A stretch of DNA of 64,000 bases from the NCBI RefSeq assembly GCF_958979055.1, contig NC_084892.1, positions 24,268,001 to 24,332,000 of the forward strand, given 5' to 3'. A model generated the notes under the pieces. It was given only the letters and a program-made list of their open reading frames with translations, was not told the DNA's origin and did no database searches. Below, one piece after another: positions 49,819 to 62,141 of the stretch (the first letter of the stretch is position 1; each line of letters opens with the position of its first letter). Origin of the DNA: Alnus glutinosa. Taxonomy: Eukaryota; Streptophyta; Magnoliopsida; Fagales; Betulaceae. The position numbers and the translations under genes were made by a program.

Positions 49819-52352
49819 TGTTGGTACAGTTTCTGGTATGATGACGTGTCTCCAATTGATTCGCTGCTTCCTGCAAACCCACAACCTTGATTCCTGTAAA
49901 ATAACAAACAACTAGTCGGGGGTGCCGACTACGCCCACTCCGATGCGTAAGTCAGTGCAAATCAATTTCCTGGAAAGTATCTGTAATCTCAAAAGCTCAG
50001 AGATAATCTCTATAATACCTGATGTGATGGTCTTATTTATAGGCTGATAGTCACAGTCCTACCGGAACTCTTAAAACCTAGTTAAACTAGGAGTTCGAGT
50101 CATAGTCTGGTTGAACCTTAACCTTATCTTTAGGGAATTTGAATACGGTCGCAGAGTCCAAATTGAATTGCATTCGTGCCTCTTTAATCTTAATTTCCAC
50201 GTTTCTAGTGTTCTTATCCCATTAATAATGGGGGTAAAGGCTTATCCTTGATCTTGCGGGATACTGGCCTTATCTCATTCTAAGACAGTTGTAACACACT
50301 TCGACCAACCCCCGAGGTGATAATATCCGAGACATGTTCGCTCCGAAAGGATTAGAAGATCTCAGAATATTGCCGCACAGTAACAGGGTTGTGGAAGATC
50401 CGAGGTGTTATCATACCGAGGCCGGCTTCTCCGAGATGTTATCATACCGAGACAATCTTTGTATATCAGGTTGTGATTCAACTTCCCGAATAGTCTCATG
50501 GCTTCTATCAAATCTCCGAGGCATAAATATCCGAGATATGTTTGCTCCGATCAGACTAGGAGATCTCGGGATATTTCATACTGTCACCGGGTTTGATAAG
50601 ACCGAGACGTCATTATACCTAGGCGATCTTCCTTTGCTGGGTCGTAACAAATGTCCGAGATGTAACACCGAGATGTTTCCAGATTAGGATCCACGTGTCC
50701 TGATGTGGTCGTTTTGTACTTCAATAATAATACCACTCGCAATAGAACGAATCGTTGTAGGATAATGTCTATATTGAGGGTGTCGATCCACAGGGAATGT
50801 ATTGGTTGCATGCATCAAGCTTTAATAAAATCGGTCCAAATTTATCCTTTGGAAAGTATGTTGTTTTTTTTGTGATTTTCAAATTGTAAACTACTAACAG
50901 AAATTAAATTCTACAAAGTTAAAGTTGTATAAAATGATATGGGAAACTAGGGAATTGATTTCACCACTATCCTTGTACCAATGGCCATCACATTAACATG
51001 GGACATTCTTTCTAGGCATGATATTACCCGTGTGCGGTTGTCAAGCGCCCAACAAGGTGACAAGAAAATACCATCATTAAAAATAAGCATACCCCATCCT
51101 AAGATTAGTACGGATCATCTACCTAAACTAGGGTGTACCATCATCCGTCTATCCTAGGCATGAGGTATCAAATTTATTAACTTAGTTACATGCAAACAAT
51201 GATTAAGTGTAGCCCATCCTAAGATTAGTACAAATCATCTACCTAAGCTAGGGTGTAGCATCATTTGTCTATCCTAGGCATGAACTATCAAAACCTCTTG
51301 TTGCATGTTCAAAGAATACCATTGCATAACCATTACACTTATCATTTTTTGGATGACAAATATAATTTGAGCACAATCAAAATGATAAGCTTTCTAGATA
51401 AACATTTCATCATGATTGCATTTAACTTTAAAACCAATTACGAAAATGTAATTCTCATAGTTATACAATCATCAATGCCCAAAATAAATATCCCAAAATA
51501 AAACACAATTAAGCCATTGATACTTGGATAGGGTTTATCAAAACCCTAGGAGGAGCTTAGCTATGCATGGAGAGCCTTTGAGAATTTGGTGTTGAAAACC
51601 CTTCCATCCCCTTGCTGTCCAGCACGTGTACTGCTAACCGAAAGGTGGGAGGTTGTTGACAATGTTGCTTGGTAGGTGGAATTCGGTGCAGCCTACTGCC
51701 TTGAAGATGCTGCTGGTGAGGTGGACAGGTGTGCTGCTGTAGTTGTCCAAGTTGGTGGCTGCACATGCTGCTGGCCGAAAATGTGGACTTGGAGTGCATG
51801 TAGAATTTTTCTCTTGATTCATATGCTGTCCACGTGATGGTTGCAAGCTACTGTCCAGCAGCTTTGCACATGCTGTCCTTGAGTAGGCTGCTGGCCTACT
51901 TTTGCTAGCTTTGAAAAGAGGGGACATGTAGGGGGAGACAAGAGGAAAAAATATATATTAAGAGAGATGGTTCCGGATTTTCGGGATGATCCGACGACTA
52001 AAATTAAAACAGCCATATCTTTCTCCACGCATCTCTAAACTGGCTGAAATTTGTTGCGTTGGAAAGCTGACATCTTGAACTTCAATTTAGACCTAAGAAA
52101 CTCTCAAAAAGGATATCGTTTGATCCTGTTATGATAGGTCTAAATCTAGTAGTCTGCTGCATCCGAATTTCCTTGTATTTTGCTTGAATTATATCATTTC
52201 TCTTTTATTGTCCTACAAAATATAAAAACACTAAAACTAACCAAAACATTAGAAAGTAACAAAGCTAAAGGTTTAACTAATGTAAATTAAGGGGTCCAAA
52301 AATACAATATTTGTGACACATCATGTCCTCGGGGTTAATTTTATCCCCAACA
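49819..52352 (-). mobile_element. Solo LTR (Gypsy-like), about 0.9 kb net, hosting a nested solo LTR
   Basis: The ends are TGTTGGTACAG on the left and TATCCCCAACA on the right, an inverted TGTTGG/CCAACA pair. The 5-bp TSD ATTGG flanks both ends (49814-49818 and 52353-52357). Its continuity is broken by 50701-52323. Read on the minus strand, the LTR starts TGTTGGGGATAAAATTAACC, and a TATA box (ctataaataag) lies near 50040-50030. Repeated ccgag-type words (50310-50690) lie upstream of that TATA box. The superfamily is inferred from the start sequence only. Confidence 0.85.
50701..52323 (-). mobile_element. Nested solo LTR, about 1.62 kb
   Basis: It begins TGATGTGG and ends CACATCA, with the TSD TGTCC at 50696-50700 and 52324-52328. 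On the minus strand its start (TGATGTGTCACAAATATTG) and the phrase ccccttaatttacattag match the solo LTR at 53680-54776. Its 3' part has ccctgtggatcgac. It inserted into the Gypsy-like solo LTR, so it is the younger event. Confidence 0.88.
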
Positions 52353-52488
52353 ATTGGTTTTTTCTCCTCAATAGAATGAAGGAGCGTGCCATTATTGTGG
52401 GTTCCCTATGCACCCTTTTTTTTTTTTTTTTTTTTTGTGTGCCTTTGGACCCCTTTTGGTTGCTACTAAATGGAACTACGCAACTATA

Positions 52489-52490
<2 letters not shown>

Positions 52491-52565
<75 letters not shown>
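52491..52565. repeat. (TA)n microsatellite
   Basis: A TA run of about 75 bases. Confidence 0.95.
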
Positions 52566-52567
<2 letters not shown>

Positions 52568-52626
52568 TTAATTACGATGGTCAAATGAGATAAATTGTAC
52601 TGAACATCTTAAAGAGTAGACGATTT

Positions 52627-53329
52627 TAGGGATATAAATAAACCAGTCTGTTCGACAACCTGCTCGATACCCGCTCGGTTTAACCCGATCCGAACTCGAG
52701 TTTGATACTATAGAAACTCGATCGTTACTGTAGAAACCCGCTCGATTAGTAAGTGATACATACCCAACACGCTCGACAAAACTCGATAGGGGCTCGCGAG
52801 CTCAGCTCTTTTAAAGCTCAACCGGATCTCTCGCCCGGCTCGTTAGTTCGACTCGTTAGCTCGTTCATATCTTACATATATATTAGTAAAATTAGTAAAT
52901 ATAGTATAATATATATAGTATTACATATTAATTATAATACTTTGATAACAATACTTAGTATGTTAAATTAACATATTAAGTTATTAAAAGTTAGTATATA
53001 ACAATATAACAACATTAAATAGTTAACATATATATATATATATATATATATAATAAACACATATATCACATCACACATGGTTAACAATAGTTATATATTA
53101 TACTTATATTACAGTTACTTGGTTATATAGAATATATTAGACTTACTATTTGTTCACATTATACATATATCATAGTTTATACTCTCTAGTTATATATAAT
53201 AACATATTGTTAATTTGTTACTTATAAACTATAGTTATGTACTATATTTTATAATATGCCTTATATAGTTACATATTATATATTTATACTATTAATAAAT
53301 GTATAGAGGTTGTTCATAAACTTAGGCTT
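52627..53329. mobile_element. Truncated hAT-like element end
   Basis: It starts ttagggatataaataaacc, like plant hAT ends, followed by dense gctcg/cgagc subterminal words (52665-52860) and then AT-rich sequence. The opposite end is absent; the Copia-type LTR begins at 53330. No transposase is seen. Confidence 0.35.
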
Positions 53330-55848
53330 TGAAAAATTGAAATGACTTCTAAAAGTAAAGTGTGTGCATAAGTGTCAACAAAAATTAAAGTACAGTGGAA
53401 AGTAAATGACACAGAGATTTTTGTTGACGAAGTGGAAACTTAGTTAAGAGAAAAACCACTCCGGGGCAGCCAAACCCAGGAATTCCACTATTCAGAAGAC
53501 ATAGCTAGATACAAGACATTAACACTCACATGTACCGATGCAGTGATCGTACCTTGATCTCTGACGTGTAACCCAACACGAACGCTTCCCAACCAGGTTC
53601 ACCTACCTGAAGGGGTCTTCAATGGAACTCCTTACCTTAGAGCCGACCTCTAAGATAGACTTCGGTTTACAGCACAGCATGTTGTGCAAATTTTAATACT
53701 CGCAAGCGCACGAATCGTTTGCAATATAGTGTATGTGCAAGTGCGAGATCGTATCCACAGGGAATTGTGTTGCAAAAATTAATCTCTATTCAAACTAATC
53801 ATATTTTAACCTAGTTCCAAATTTAGGGGTTTTTGATAAAAGAAAACATAAACAAAAATAATGAAAATAAAGGGGTCTAGGGTTTTGGAATCCACACTCA
53901 CCAAATCACAACAACCTAATCTCATGCTCATCACACATATTTTGAGGTTCTCACATACAAATCTTAGGTATGCTCTACATTGCTTCAAAAATCATTTAAA
54001 TCATTCAATGAATCCGTTCATTGCACAAATCACAAAAGATATTAGGATTTAATCAAATCATCAAATGTATCAGTCGAACGAAACACAATGAATATCCAAT
54101 GTTTTGATAGATGAAAAACCAAGCCATCAATTTAATGAAACTATTCCACATCATCACTTGTATCCGGAAACCACAAGAGATATCAAAAAATCATTTCAAA
54201 AATCGAAGTAGAACAATGAGAAATCAAAACCCATAAACTCAAATAGCATAAACAAGCATGAAACTCAGTTTCTCTTCAATGGTGAGGTTTCATCCTCAAC
54301 CCTAAACGAAAATATTAGCTACCCATAACAAAAGAAAGCAAAAATAAACAACAAGGATGCATTAAAATCAAGGAAACTTACAAAGATTTGAAGTTCTAAG
54401 ACAAAATCAACACTAAAAACCCTAAACTACAGTGAGAACGGCGCCTAGGGCGCTCCCAAGCGGCCTCCTTGTCTAAAAATGAGAAAAGAATGGTATTTAT
54501 AGAGTTAGCTAGGGTTTTTGAAATTCCAGCTCCGCAAAAATTCGATCGATCGACATTTCGATCGATCTACTTTAAAGTCGATCGATCTACTTTTTCAGCA
54601 CTTCAGAAAATCCAGCTTTTCTATGTATTTTTGTCTTGAAAATTGTCATTTTACTCTTATTGCCCTTAAAAAACGCAAAAACACTAAAACTAACCAAAAC
54701 ATCAAAAAGTAACAAAGTTAAAGGTTTAACTAATGTAAATTAAGGGGTCAAAATATACACTTTTTGGCACTCATCACAGCACAGCACACTTGGCAAGGCT
54801 TTAGAGGAAATATCACGTCTCTAAGCTGTAGAGAATTCACCACCGAATTCTTGCAGCTCTAAGTGCTCAGAGGCCCCTATTTATAGGCTGGGGGTCAGAA
54901 TGGGCGTCAGGTAAAATAAGCCTGTGAGCCGTCCGGATGGACAACTGTGCGACAGGATTTTTTGAAATTTTTGCAGAGAAATCTTTCCTGTATAAGAACA
55001 TCGTCCGGACGGGATGGCTCGATCGTCCGGACGCACGCACGTCCGCTGCAAGTAATTTCCATAACAGGCTTTGCGCGTCCGGACCAAGGGGCAGGAGCGT
55101 CCGGACGGCTAAACTTCAACACGCAATTTCCATATCTGATGCGTGTGCGTCCGGACCATGAGGGGGAGACGTCCGGACGGTTGAAGTCGAATCGACAGTT
55201 TCCATATACGATGCACCAACGTTTGGACCACAGTTGTCAGACGTCCGGACGGTCAAATTTGAACTGCGATTCTTGCCTTATGGAGATACGCGTCCGGACG
55301 GTATACCACATCGTCCGGACGGTTGATTGATCTTCCCTTTCTTTGAACTTGGAAAGAATCAGAGAACCGTTCGAGAACTGAGTAGCGTCCGGACGTGCTG
55401 CTGAAACGTCCGGACGGAAGCAAGCTGGCATAGAAGATTCTCGATACTGTGTAGGTGTCCGGACGGAAGGAGGACGTTAGAATAAGGCCAAAATACTAAC
55501 AAACTCCCCCTTTGACCATTCTGGGACAAAAATCACTTGACCGGTTTGGGAATACATTCCCGGTCGAAAAAATAAAAATTATTCCCCCTTTTTGTCACAA
55601 AGGGACAAAGGGTAAAACAGAGTAATGAGAAAAACTACACAACAATTACTCCCCCTTAATGTCTCAGAAGGACAAGGGTAAACAGAGTAATAATATCCAC
55701 AGACAAAAACGTTCTAAAATCCAAAACAATAGGAAAGTAGAGAAAAGTCTGTAAGTGGCCCAAAAGAGAGGAACAGAAATCCTCCAAGTATCAAATCCCA
55801 AGACCTTTAGAAATTGAACATCCGACTTCAACAATAGTCAGTTTTCCA
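53330..55848 (-). repeat. 3' LTR of the Copia-type element (interrupted)
   Basis: It matches 58755-60392 apart from the insertion at 53680-54776 and two deletions. A TATA box (ctataaatagg on the minus strand) lies near 54884-54873, with an array of cgtccggacg words upstream of it (54920-55470). Confidence 0.9.
53680..54776 (-). mobile_element. Solo LTR inside the Copia 3' LTR, about 1.1 kb
   Basis: The TG...CA ends are TGTTGTGC and CTCATCA, with the TSD CAGCA at 53675-53679 and 54777-54781. The uninterrupted site is seen in the other LTR (cagcacaacacactt, about 59094). On the minus strand it starts TGATGAGTGCCAAAAAG; a TATA box (ctataaatacc) lies near 54502-54492, preceded by cgatcgatcga words (54541-54591). 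It ends with ccctgtggatacgatctcgc, as in its relatives. Confidence 0.9.
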
Positions 55849-57530
55849 AAGGATGCATCTGCCAATCACTGTGCTGGGAGCCGCTGGATGTCGTATTCCT
55901 GAGTCAAAACCAATCAGAAATATCTCCAAAAATATCATTAGATCCTGTTAGTTCCAAAAGTATTGTGGTATTTAAGACGGCTGTCAAATGGATGCCAAAG
56001 AGAAATATAAGCAATGCAGCTACTCATAAGGCATAAATATATCATGATCAGCCCAACACACAGACAGAGAAGGATTTTCATGCACACTATCTCAAGAAAA
56101 GATCCCAACAAATATTTCAATATTCTAAAAGCACAGTCTTCACACACACACACGCATTGCATGAGTTGAGTAATCTATTTAAAATTTCTATCTGCAGGAA
56201 AATTTGTGCTTATTGAATACTTAACTCTCATTTATATCTTTGCATATTTTTGCAATGTTATTTGACTGTTTTATCAGTTGATTATACATGCGTGTTCTGA
56301 AGCTAACTTTTGAAAAAAATATTTTTCTGCAAATTTTTCTCCGGTTTCAGATTTTCAGTGTGAAGCGTCCGGATGGACCTACTCTTACATCTGGACGAGC
56401 GTAGTCTTGCCATATGCTGATCTAGCAGTTGTCATCCGAATGGTTAAGTGACACATCCGGACAGGATCTCTACAGGTTTAAGACTTGTGTCTCTTTTTCT
56501 GCCATACACACATCTTTTCATTTTTTGATTTATCATGGCATGTTGTGTGTTTTTCTTGTGGATTTCTCCCGATATTTTGGCATTCTTTGCACATCTCTTC
56601 TCATCCCATGATATTCTGATGCACTCCCCCTAAGATGCAGCACCTAATTGTTTTACTTGTACCATGAAGGACAAAGTAAAAATTTTACTTGCACGTAGAG
56701 GGCTAGGCATATAGCAAATTCAGCACATAAGCAGTGAATATACAATTTTAAAAGCGCATAATGCATATGATTTACTGCTTGATTCTTATGGTGCTGCAAC
56801 CTAGAGAGTGCCAGAATTTTTAGGCTCTTGGTTTAACTAGCATGTGGTCAATTTGACCAACTTAATCAAAGACCTCTTCTCTTATCTAGAATTTATAGAA
56901 GCAAAAAGTCAGAGAAGGAAAAGATGTACCTTAGAGGAGTCTTAGATAGTGCACATTTTCATCGCATGAGGAAAGTAACTATCTATCATTAAGATGTAAC
57001 AGGAAAACTTAACAGATATCATGCATAAACTCTCAATTATATATAAGCATATTTAATCAATGCACAATGAACTGAGATATCAGGCAAAAACACATGCAAA
57101 ATCTGAAAAGCTATCAAAAGAAGGAAATAAAGTTCCGCATCATCTCCTCAATTTTATTTATTTTTTTTTTTCTATTTTTTTTGTTAAAAAACAATAAACA
57201 AAAAAACAAAAAAGACATGCTTATGGAAAAGGAAATGACATCTAATCCCAGCATGTAAGGTAAACCAAACCTGTCCTCATGGAGAGAGGTTTAAGAAATA
57301 CCAAGACAGAAAAGCAGCCGCTCGACGTGCTTCAACTGTCATCCCCAAAAGAGAATATCTGCAGATCTTTCTCAAGACAACAAGAGAAAATATGGGGATA
57401 AAATAAACGGTTCCTCAAACAGAATGCAAGGCATGAGTACAATATGACAAGATAAACAATGCAATGCAAACATACCTGACATGCACTAGGATTTAGGAAC
57501 CAAAATCCTAGGCATGGGAGACCTCACCTA
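55849..57530 (-). other. Non-coding internal region of the Copia-type element
   Basis: No gag or pol frame is seen. Two degraded gtccggat-type words occur at about 56366-56465, suggesting LTR-derived sequence. Confidence 0.45.
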
Positions 57531-58658
57531 CTAGGTGAGTCCACTCCCCTTTAAGGGGTGAATTATCTCATCCTTCCTTACCCATACCTTCTTTACCTGT
57601 GAGGCAGGGGTGTGAGCCATGTCCCAATTGATCAGTCTGGCTAGGACATTCTTCATCATGTTGACAAGCCTTTCATTGGTCTGATTCTTCTTGAGCTTGT
57701 GAGGCTTCACTTTGAAGCATTCGGCTTTGATGTGGCCATACTTACCACAGTGATAGCATGAGGGAGAATCCCTTTGAGGATAATGCCGTTGTTGCCGAAA
57801 AACATGATGAGGCTTAGAAGGTTTAGAGCTAGACTTACCTGTCTTTTGCTCTGTTTTCCTGATCCGAGGCTGCTGATGTCGGATTTGAGGACAGTGTGGC
57901 CTGATGTGTCCAGAGACACCACAATGATAGCAGGTAGGCTGACTTCGTTTGCTGAAATGCTTCTTGAAGGGCTCTGCAAATTTAAGATTAGCATATTCAC
58001 AAACAACAAAATCCTTATCTCTTTGAGATATATGCCTCTTATGGGGCGGGACATATTTATTTGAAGAGGTTTTCTCAATAACGCCCTTTTTGGAGTCCTC
58101 CTGCTTCTTCCAAGGACTGTGAGATTTTAACACAACACAATTTGGTCTAATATGACCAATTTTTCCACAATTATGACAAATAGGAACAAACTTACCTTGT
58201 GTTCCTGAATCCTTGGAGTTAGGCATCACACATTTATCTAAGCAAGAATTTTTAGAACAAGCTGCATCTACTATCACATGATTAGTACCAACAGAGTCTA
58301 ATTCAAAATCAGAAGCATGTGAAATAGAAATATTTAAATCAGCAGTCAAATTAGGCTTGTTCGAAATATCTGAATGAATACACAACATGCTTTTCAAATT
58401 ATCACTTAAGAATTTTTTCAGGAGATCTTCAGATTCTTTTAATTTATTCTCAAGTATATCAATAATGTCAAACAACATGGTATTCTCAGATCTCAAAGAG
58501 TCAATCAAAGCATGAGATTCAGATAACTGAACAATCAAAGACTCTTTTTCTTGCTTCACATTTTTAAGCTCTTTAGAATGTTGAGCATTCTTCAATTTAT
58601 TAAAAACCTTAAAGAGCTTAATATCAAAATCTTCATTAGAAAACTGAGAAGAATTCAT
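57531..58658 (-). CDS. Gag C-terminal half with three CCHC zinc knuckles
   Basis: The frame is 375 codons from the ATG at 58658 to the stop at 57531. Residues about 20-110 are a leucine-rich, charged coiled coil. Three CX2CX4HX4C knuckles follow: CHNCGKIGHIRPNC, CYHCGVSGHIRPHC and CYHCGKYGHIKAEC, separated by basic linkers. The usual N-terminal gag domain of Copia elements is missing; the ATG lies less than 100 bases after the PBS. The absence of frame breaks could mean that selection or recent copying kept this part. It binds nucleic acid, probably element RNA. Confidence 0.85.
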   Translation of the reverse strand: MNSSQFSNEDFDIKLFKVFNKLKNAQHSKELKNVKQEKESLIVQLSESHALIDSLRSENTMLFDIIDILENKLKESEDLLKKFLSDNLKSMLCIHSDISNKPNLTADLNISISHASDFELDSVGTNHVIVDAACSKNSCLDKCVMPNSKDSGTQGKFVPICHNCGKIGHIRPNCVVLKSHSPWKKQEDSKKGVIEKTSSNKYVPPHKRHISQRDKDFVVCEYANLKFAEPFKKHFSKRSQPTCYHCGVSGHIRPHCPQIRHQQPRIRKTEQKTGKSSSKPSKPHHVFRQQRHYPQRDSPSCYHCGKYGHIKAECFKVKPHKLKKNQTNERLVNMMKNVLARLINWDMAHTPASQVKKVWVRKDEIIHPLKGSGLT

Positions 58659-58740
58659 GATAAAAGGTGTAATAAAAAAAATAGAAGTCACAAGAGATGA
58701 GGATTACACTCAGGAAATAAATCCTAAACAGAGTGTACCT

Positions 58741-58752
58741 GCTCTGATACCA
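58741..58752 (-). other. Primer binding site (initiator tRNA-Met)
   Basis: TGGTATCAGAGC on the minus strand, two bases after the 5' LTR. It fixes the element's orientation. Confidence 0.9.
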
Positions 58753-58754
58753 AT

Positions 58755-60392
58755 TGAAAAATTGAAATGACTTCTAAAAGTAAAGTGTGTGCATAAGTGT
58801 CAACAAAAATTAAAGCACAGCGGAAAGTAAATGACACAGAGATTTTTGTTGATGAAGTGGAAACTCAGTTAAGAGAAAAACCACTCTGGGGCAGCCAAAC
58901 TCAGGAATTCTACTATTCAGAAGACATAGCTAGATACAAGACAGTAACACTCACATGTACCAATGCAGTGGTCGTACCTTGATCTCTGACGTGTAACCCA
59001 ACACGAACGCTTCCCAACCAGGTTCACCTACCTGAAGGGGTCTTCAATGGAACTCCTTACCTTAGAGTCGACCTCTAAGATAGACTTCGGTTTACAGCAC
59101 AACACACTTGGCAAGGCTTTAGAGGAAATATCACGTCTCTAAGCTGTATAGAATTCACCACCGAATTCTTGCAGCTCTAAGTGCCTAGAGGCCCCTATTT
59201 ATAGGCTGGGGGTCAGAATGGGCGTCAGGCAAAATAAGCCTGTGAGCCGTCCGGATGGTGAACCAGGACCGTTCGGACGGACAACTGTGAGATAGGATTT
59301 TCTGAAATTTTCGCGGTGAAATCTTTCCTGTATAAGAACATCGTCCGGACGGGATGACTCGATCGTCCGGACGGACGCACGTCCGCTGCAAGTAATTTCC
59401 ATAATAGGCTTTGCGCGTCCGGACCAAGGGGCAGAAGCGTCCAGGCGATAAACTTCAACACGCAATTTCCATATCTGATGCGTGTGCGTTCGGACCATGA
59501 GGGGGAGACGTCCGGACGGTTGAAGTCGAATCGGCAGTTTTCATATACGATGCACCAACGTCCGGACCACAGTTGTCAGACGTTTGGACGGTCAAATTTG
59601 AACTGCGATTCTTGCCTTATGGAGATACGCGTCCGGACGGTATACCACATCGTCCGGATGGTTGATTGATCTTCCATTTCTTGGAACTTGGAAAGAATCA
59701 GAGAACCGTTCGAGAACTGAGTAGCGTCTGGACGTGCTGCTGAAACGTCCGGACAGAAGCAAGCTGGCACAGAAGATTCTCGATACTGTGTAGGTGTCCG
59801 GACGGAAGGAGGACGTTGTCCGGACGGATGATGCTGGACTGTCTGTTTCCGAACGGTATGGCACACCGTCCGGACGGATGGAGCAGGAACAGTAGGCGTC
59901 CGAACGGGATGACACATCGTCCGGATGGCTGACAGGGAACTTGAATTTCTTCTAACTTCACTCTGAACAGTAGAATCCCTGTTTGCAGCATCCTTACATA
60001 TAAGTGATTTTGTCCAAACACAGAATAAAGGCCAAAATACTAACAAACTCCCCATTTGGCCATTCTGGGACAAAAATCACTTGACCAGTTTGGAAATACA
60101 TTCCCGGTCGAAAAAATAAAAATTACTCCCCCTTTTTGTCACAAAGTGACAAAGGGTAAAACAGAGTAATGAGAAAAACCACAAAACAATTACTCCCCCT
60201 TAATGTCTCAGAAGGACAAGGGTAAACGGAGTATTAATATCCACAGACAAAAACGTTCTAAAATCCAAAACAATAGGAAAGTAGAGAAAAGTCTGTAAGT
60301 GGCCCAAAAGAGAGGAACATAAATCCTCCAAGTATCAAATCCCAAGACCTTTAGAAATTGAACATCCGACTTCAACAATAGTCAGTTTTCCA
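58755..60392 (-). repeat. 5' LTR of the Copia-type element
   Basis: 1638 bp, starting TGGAAAACTGAC and ending ATTTTTCAA/CA-type on the minus strand. A TATA box (ctataaataggg) lies near 59204-59194. Upstream of it, 59240-59935 holds about twenty close variants of CGTCCGGACG. Confidence 0.9.
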
Positions 60393-61534
60393 GTACTCCA
60401 ATGGACTGTAGGGGACGCCTTGTAAGTAGCAACCTTTCGTAGACGGTGCCCTTCCTGTCAAATTAAAGCCGTGTCTTTTTTGTAGTTTGATGTCACCCAT
60501 GACTGACAACTAACAAATAAGGGCATGAATTTTGTTGGAAGGATATGAACAATGGCTAATGTCTCTTGTACAACTGTTGTGTAGGAATCATGTATGTCTC
60601 ATGAACAATACGTTGAGATTTTGATAACACCTATCCGGCCCATCATGACTCCCAGCTTTATACTTCTGGAAGTGGCTTTGCCACCTAAGATTTTTCAAAG
60701 AAAGCTGAATTTCATTGACACGGAAAAGACATGATAATTCAAAAATACTTGTAACTGGGGTACTATAAGCATTTTTTTTTGTCAAATTGGACATTTTTGA
60801 AACTCTTTTATAGATTGGGGAGTCAAGGTCCAAGCGTTGGTAGTTCAGAGGGCTATCCGTAGAAAGACTGATAGTTTGGAGAGATGAATTATAATTTTTT
60901 CGAGAAAAAACGTAAAATGAGATTAATTCTCACGAAGGGAAATTATGTGTCTGTGCAAGCTGTTCTCTTCCATCTTCTTTAAGAGCATTCAACTTCTTTA
61001 TAAGTAGTTCTATTTTTTAAATTTAAGAAAAATATAAAAAGTCACCCACAACAAACACCTTAATTAAAATTTTCTATTCTTTAAGAGCATTCACAGTAGC
61101 TTCTCAACTATTTTTTATAAATATAGGGAACGAAACTACATTTTGCTTTTTTTTTTTTTATTATCAAAAAAACCCCCACAATACTTTCCCTTTACATTTC
61201 CAAATATCCATTAAATACTATTTCTTTATACTTTTAGTTATCATTATTTATGTGAGAGGAGAGATAACTCTTTTTATGATTATAATAATGCTTGAGAATT
61301 CTACATTGGGAAGGACGGTAGCATTAAACCTTAGTATGTAGTGAGAAAGATCTTGGAATATCGTCCTTGGAGCTAATCCCAAGACTTGGTTAAATTAGGT
61401 GATGACATAACAATGTGTCATTTACCGTTAGATGTAATGTATTTTGGAATGTCAAAGTTCACATGCACAATTAAGGTCCTCATTCTAGTTAAACCTTTTT
61501 GTCTTATTAGGCTTAGGTTAGGGATCTCAAACAT

Positions 61535-62141
61535 GGATCTGGCTTGTGTGCAGTAGTAAAAACTACAGCACACATGCTATAAAAATAATAAAGGACTGAG
61601 ATTTGATCAAACGTTTTTTAAACCAAACGTTCTCTCTTTTCAAGGACAACATCTGAAGCAAACATTTGTGATTGACGCCGTTTAACGAGTACGGGGAGGG
61701 GGAATGATGAACTGCTGCTCTGTGTGGGTTGTGAATAAGAACGGCCAAAAGATTGAAGGACAACTCGTGTTTCCATCCTTAGCCACCATCAAGTCGTATT
61801 TGGTCTCAACAGTTTTCGATCTTTTTTGAAAGAGATCGAGATTCTTGAGCATTTTTTGGATGTCGGTGCAGTTTCTAAAGCAGGCTTTGACCTCGTACAT
61901 GGTGTGGTTTACATTGCCTGAGAGTATCTGTGGGACTGATTTGGGAAATTAAGATCTGGAAAGGAAGAAAGGGTTGAGACGCATACGGCATAGCCTGCAT
62001 AAGTCTTTCCTTAAACGACGTCGATGACAAACGTTTGCTTTAAACGTTGTCCTTGAATGAGACAACAACATTTTGTTTAAAAAATGTTTGATCAAATCTC
62101 AGCCCTTTATTATTTTTACAGCATGTACACAAGTCGGATCC
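61535..62141. mobile_element. Pack-MULE-like element with 9-bp TSD
   Basis: Terminal inverted repeats of about 150 bp (61535-61690 and about 61990-62141) start GGATCTGGCTTGTGT and GGATCCGACTTGTGT. The 9-bp TSD CTCAAACAT (61526-61534 and 62142-62150) is the Mutator hallmark. Between the TIRs about 300 bases of different composition look captured. On the minus strand they contain a short frame (61900-61682) starting MYEVKACFRNCTDIQKML, whose source I do not recognise. No transposase is present. Confidence 0.85.

Larger units (their letters stand above)
53330..60392 (-). mobile_element. Copia-type LTR retrotransposon without pol (non-autonomous)
   Basis: The 5' LTR is on the right (60392-58755) and the 3' LTR on the left (55848-53330, enlarged by a nested solo LTR). 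A PBS complementary to initiator tRNA-Met (TGGTATCAGAGC, 58752-58741) follows the 5' LTR directly. The internal 2.9 kb encodes only the C-terminal half of gag (58658-57531); no protease, integrase or reverse transcriptase is visible. The 5-bp flanks differ (ggctt at left, gtact at right), so no TSD is seen; the copy may derive from recombination between elements. The left LTR also lacks about 220 bases (around 55474) and a 23-base segment (around 54932) present in the right LTR. Confidence 0.88.

Noticed and set aside
59576..60073. Frames inside the Copia LTR (also 54881-55431)
   Set aside because: They arise from repeated cgtccggacg words in the LTR and are not conserved between the two LTRs.
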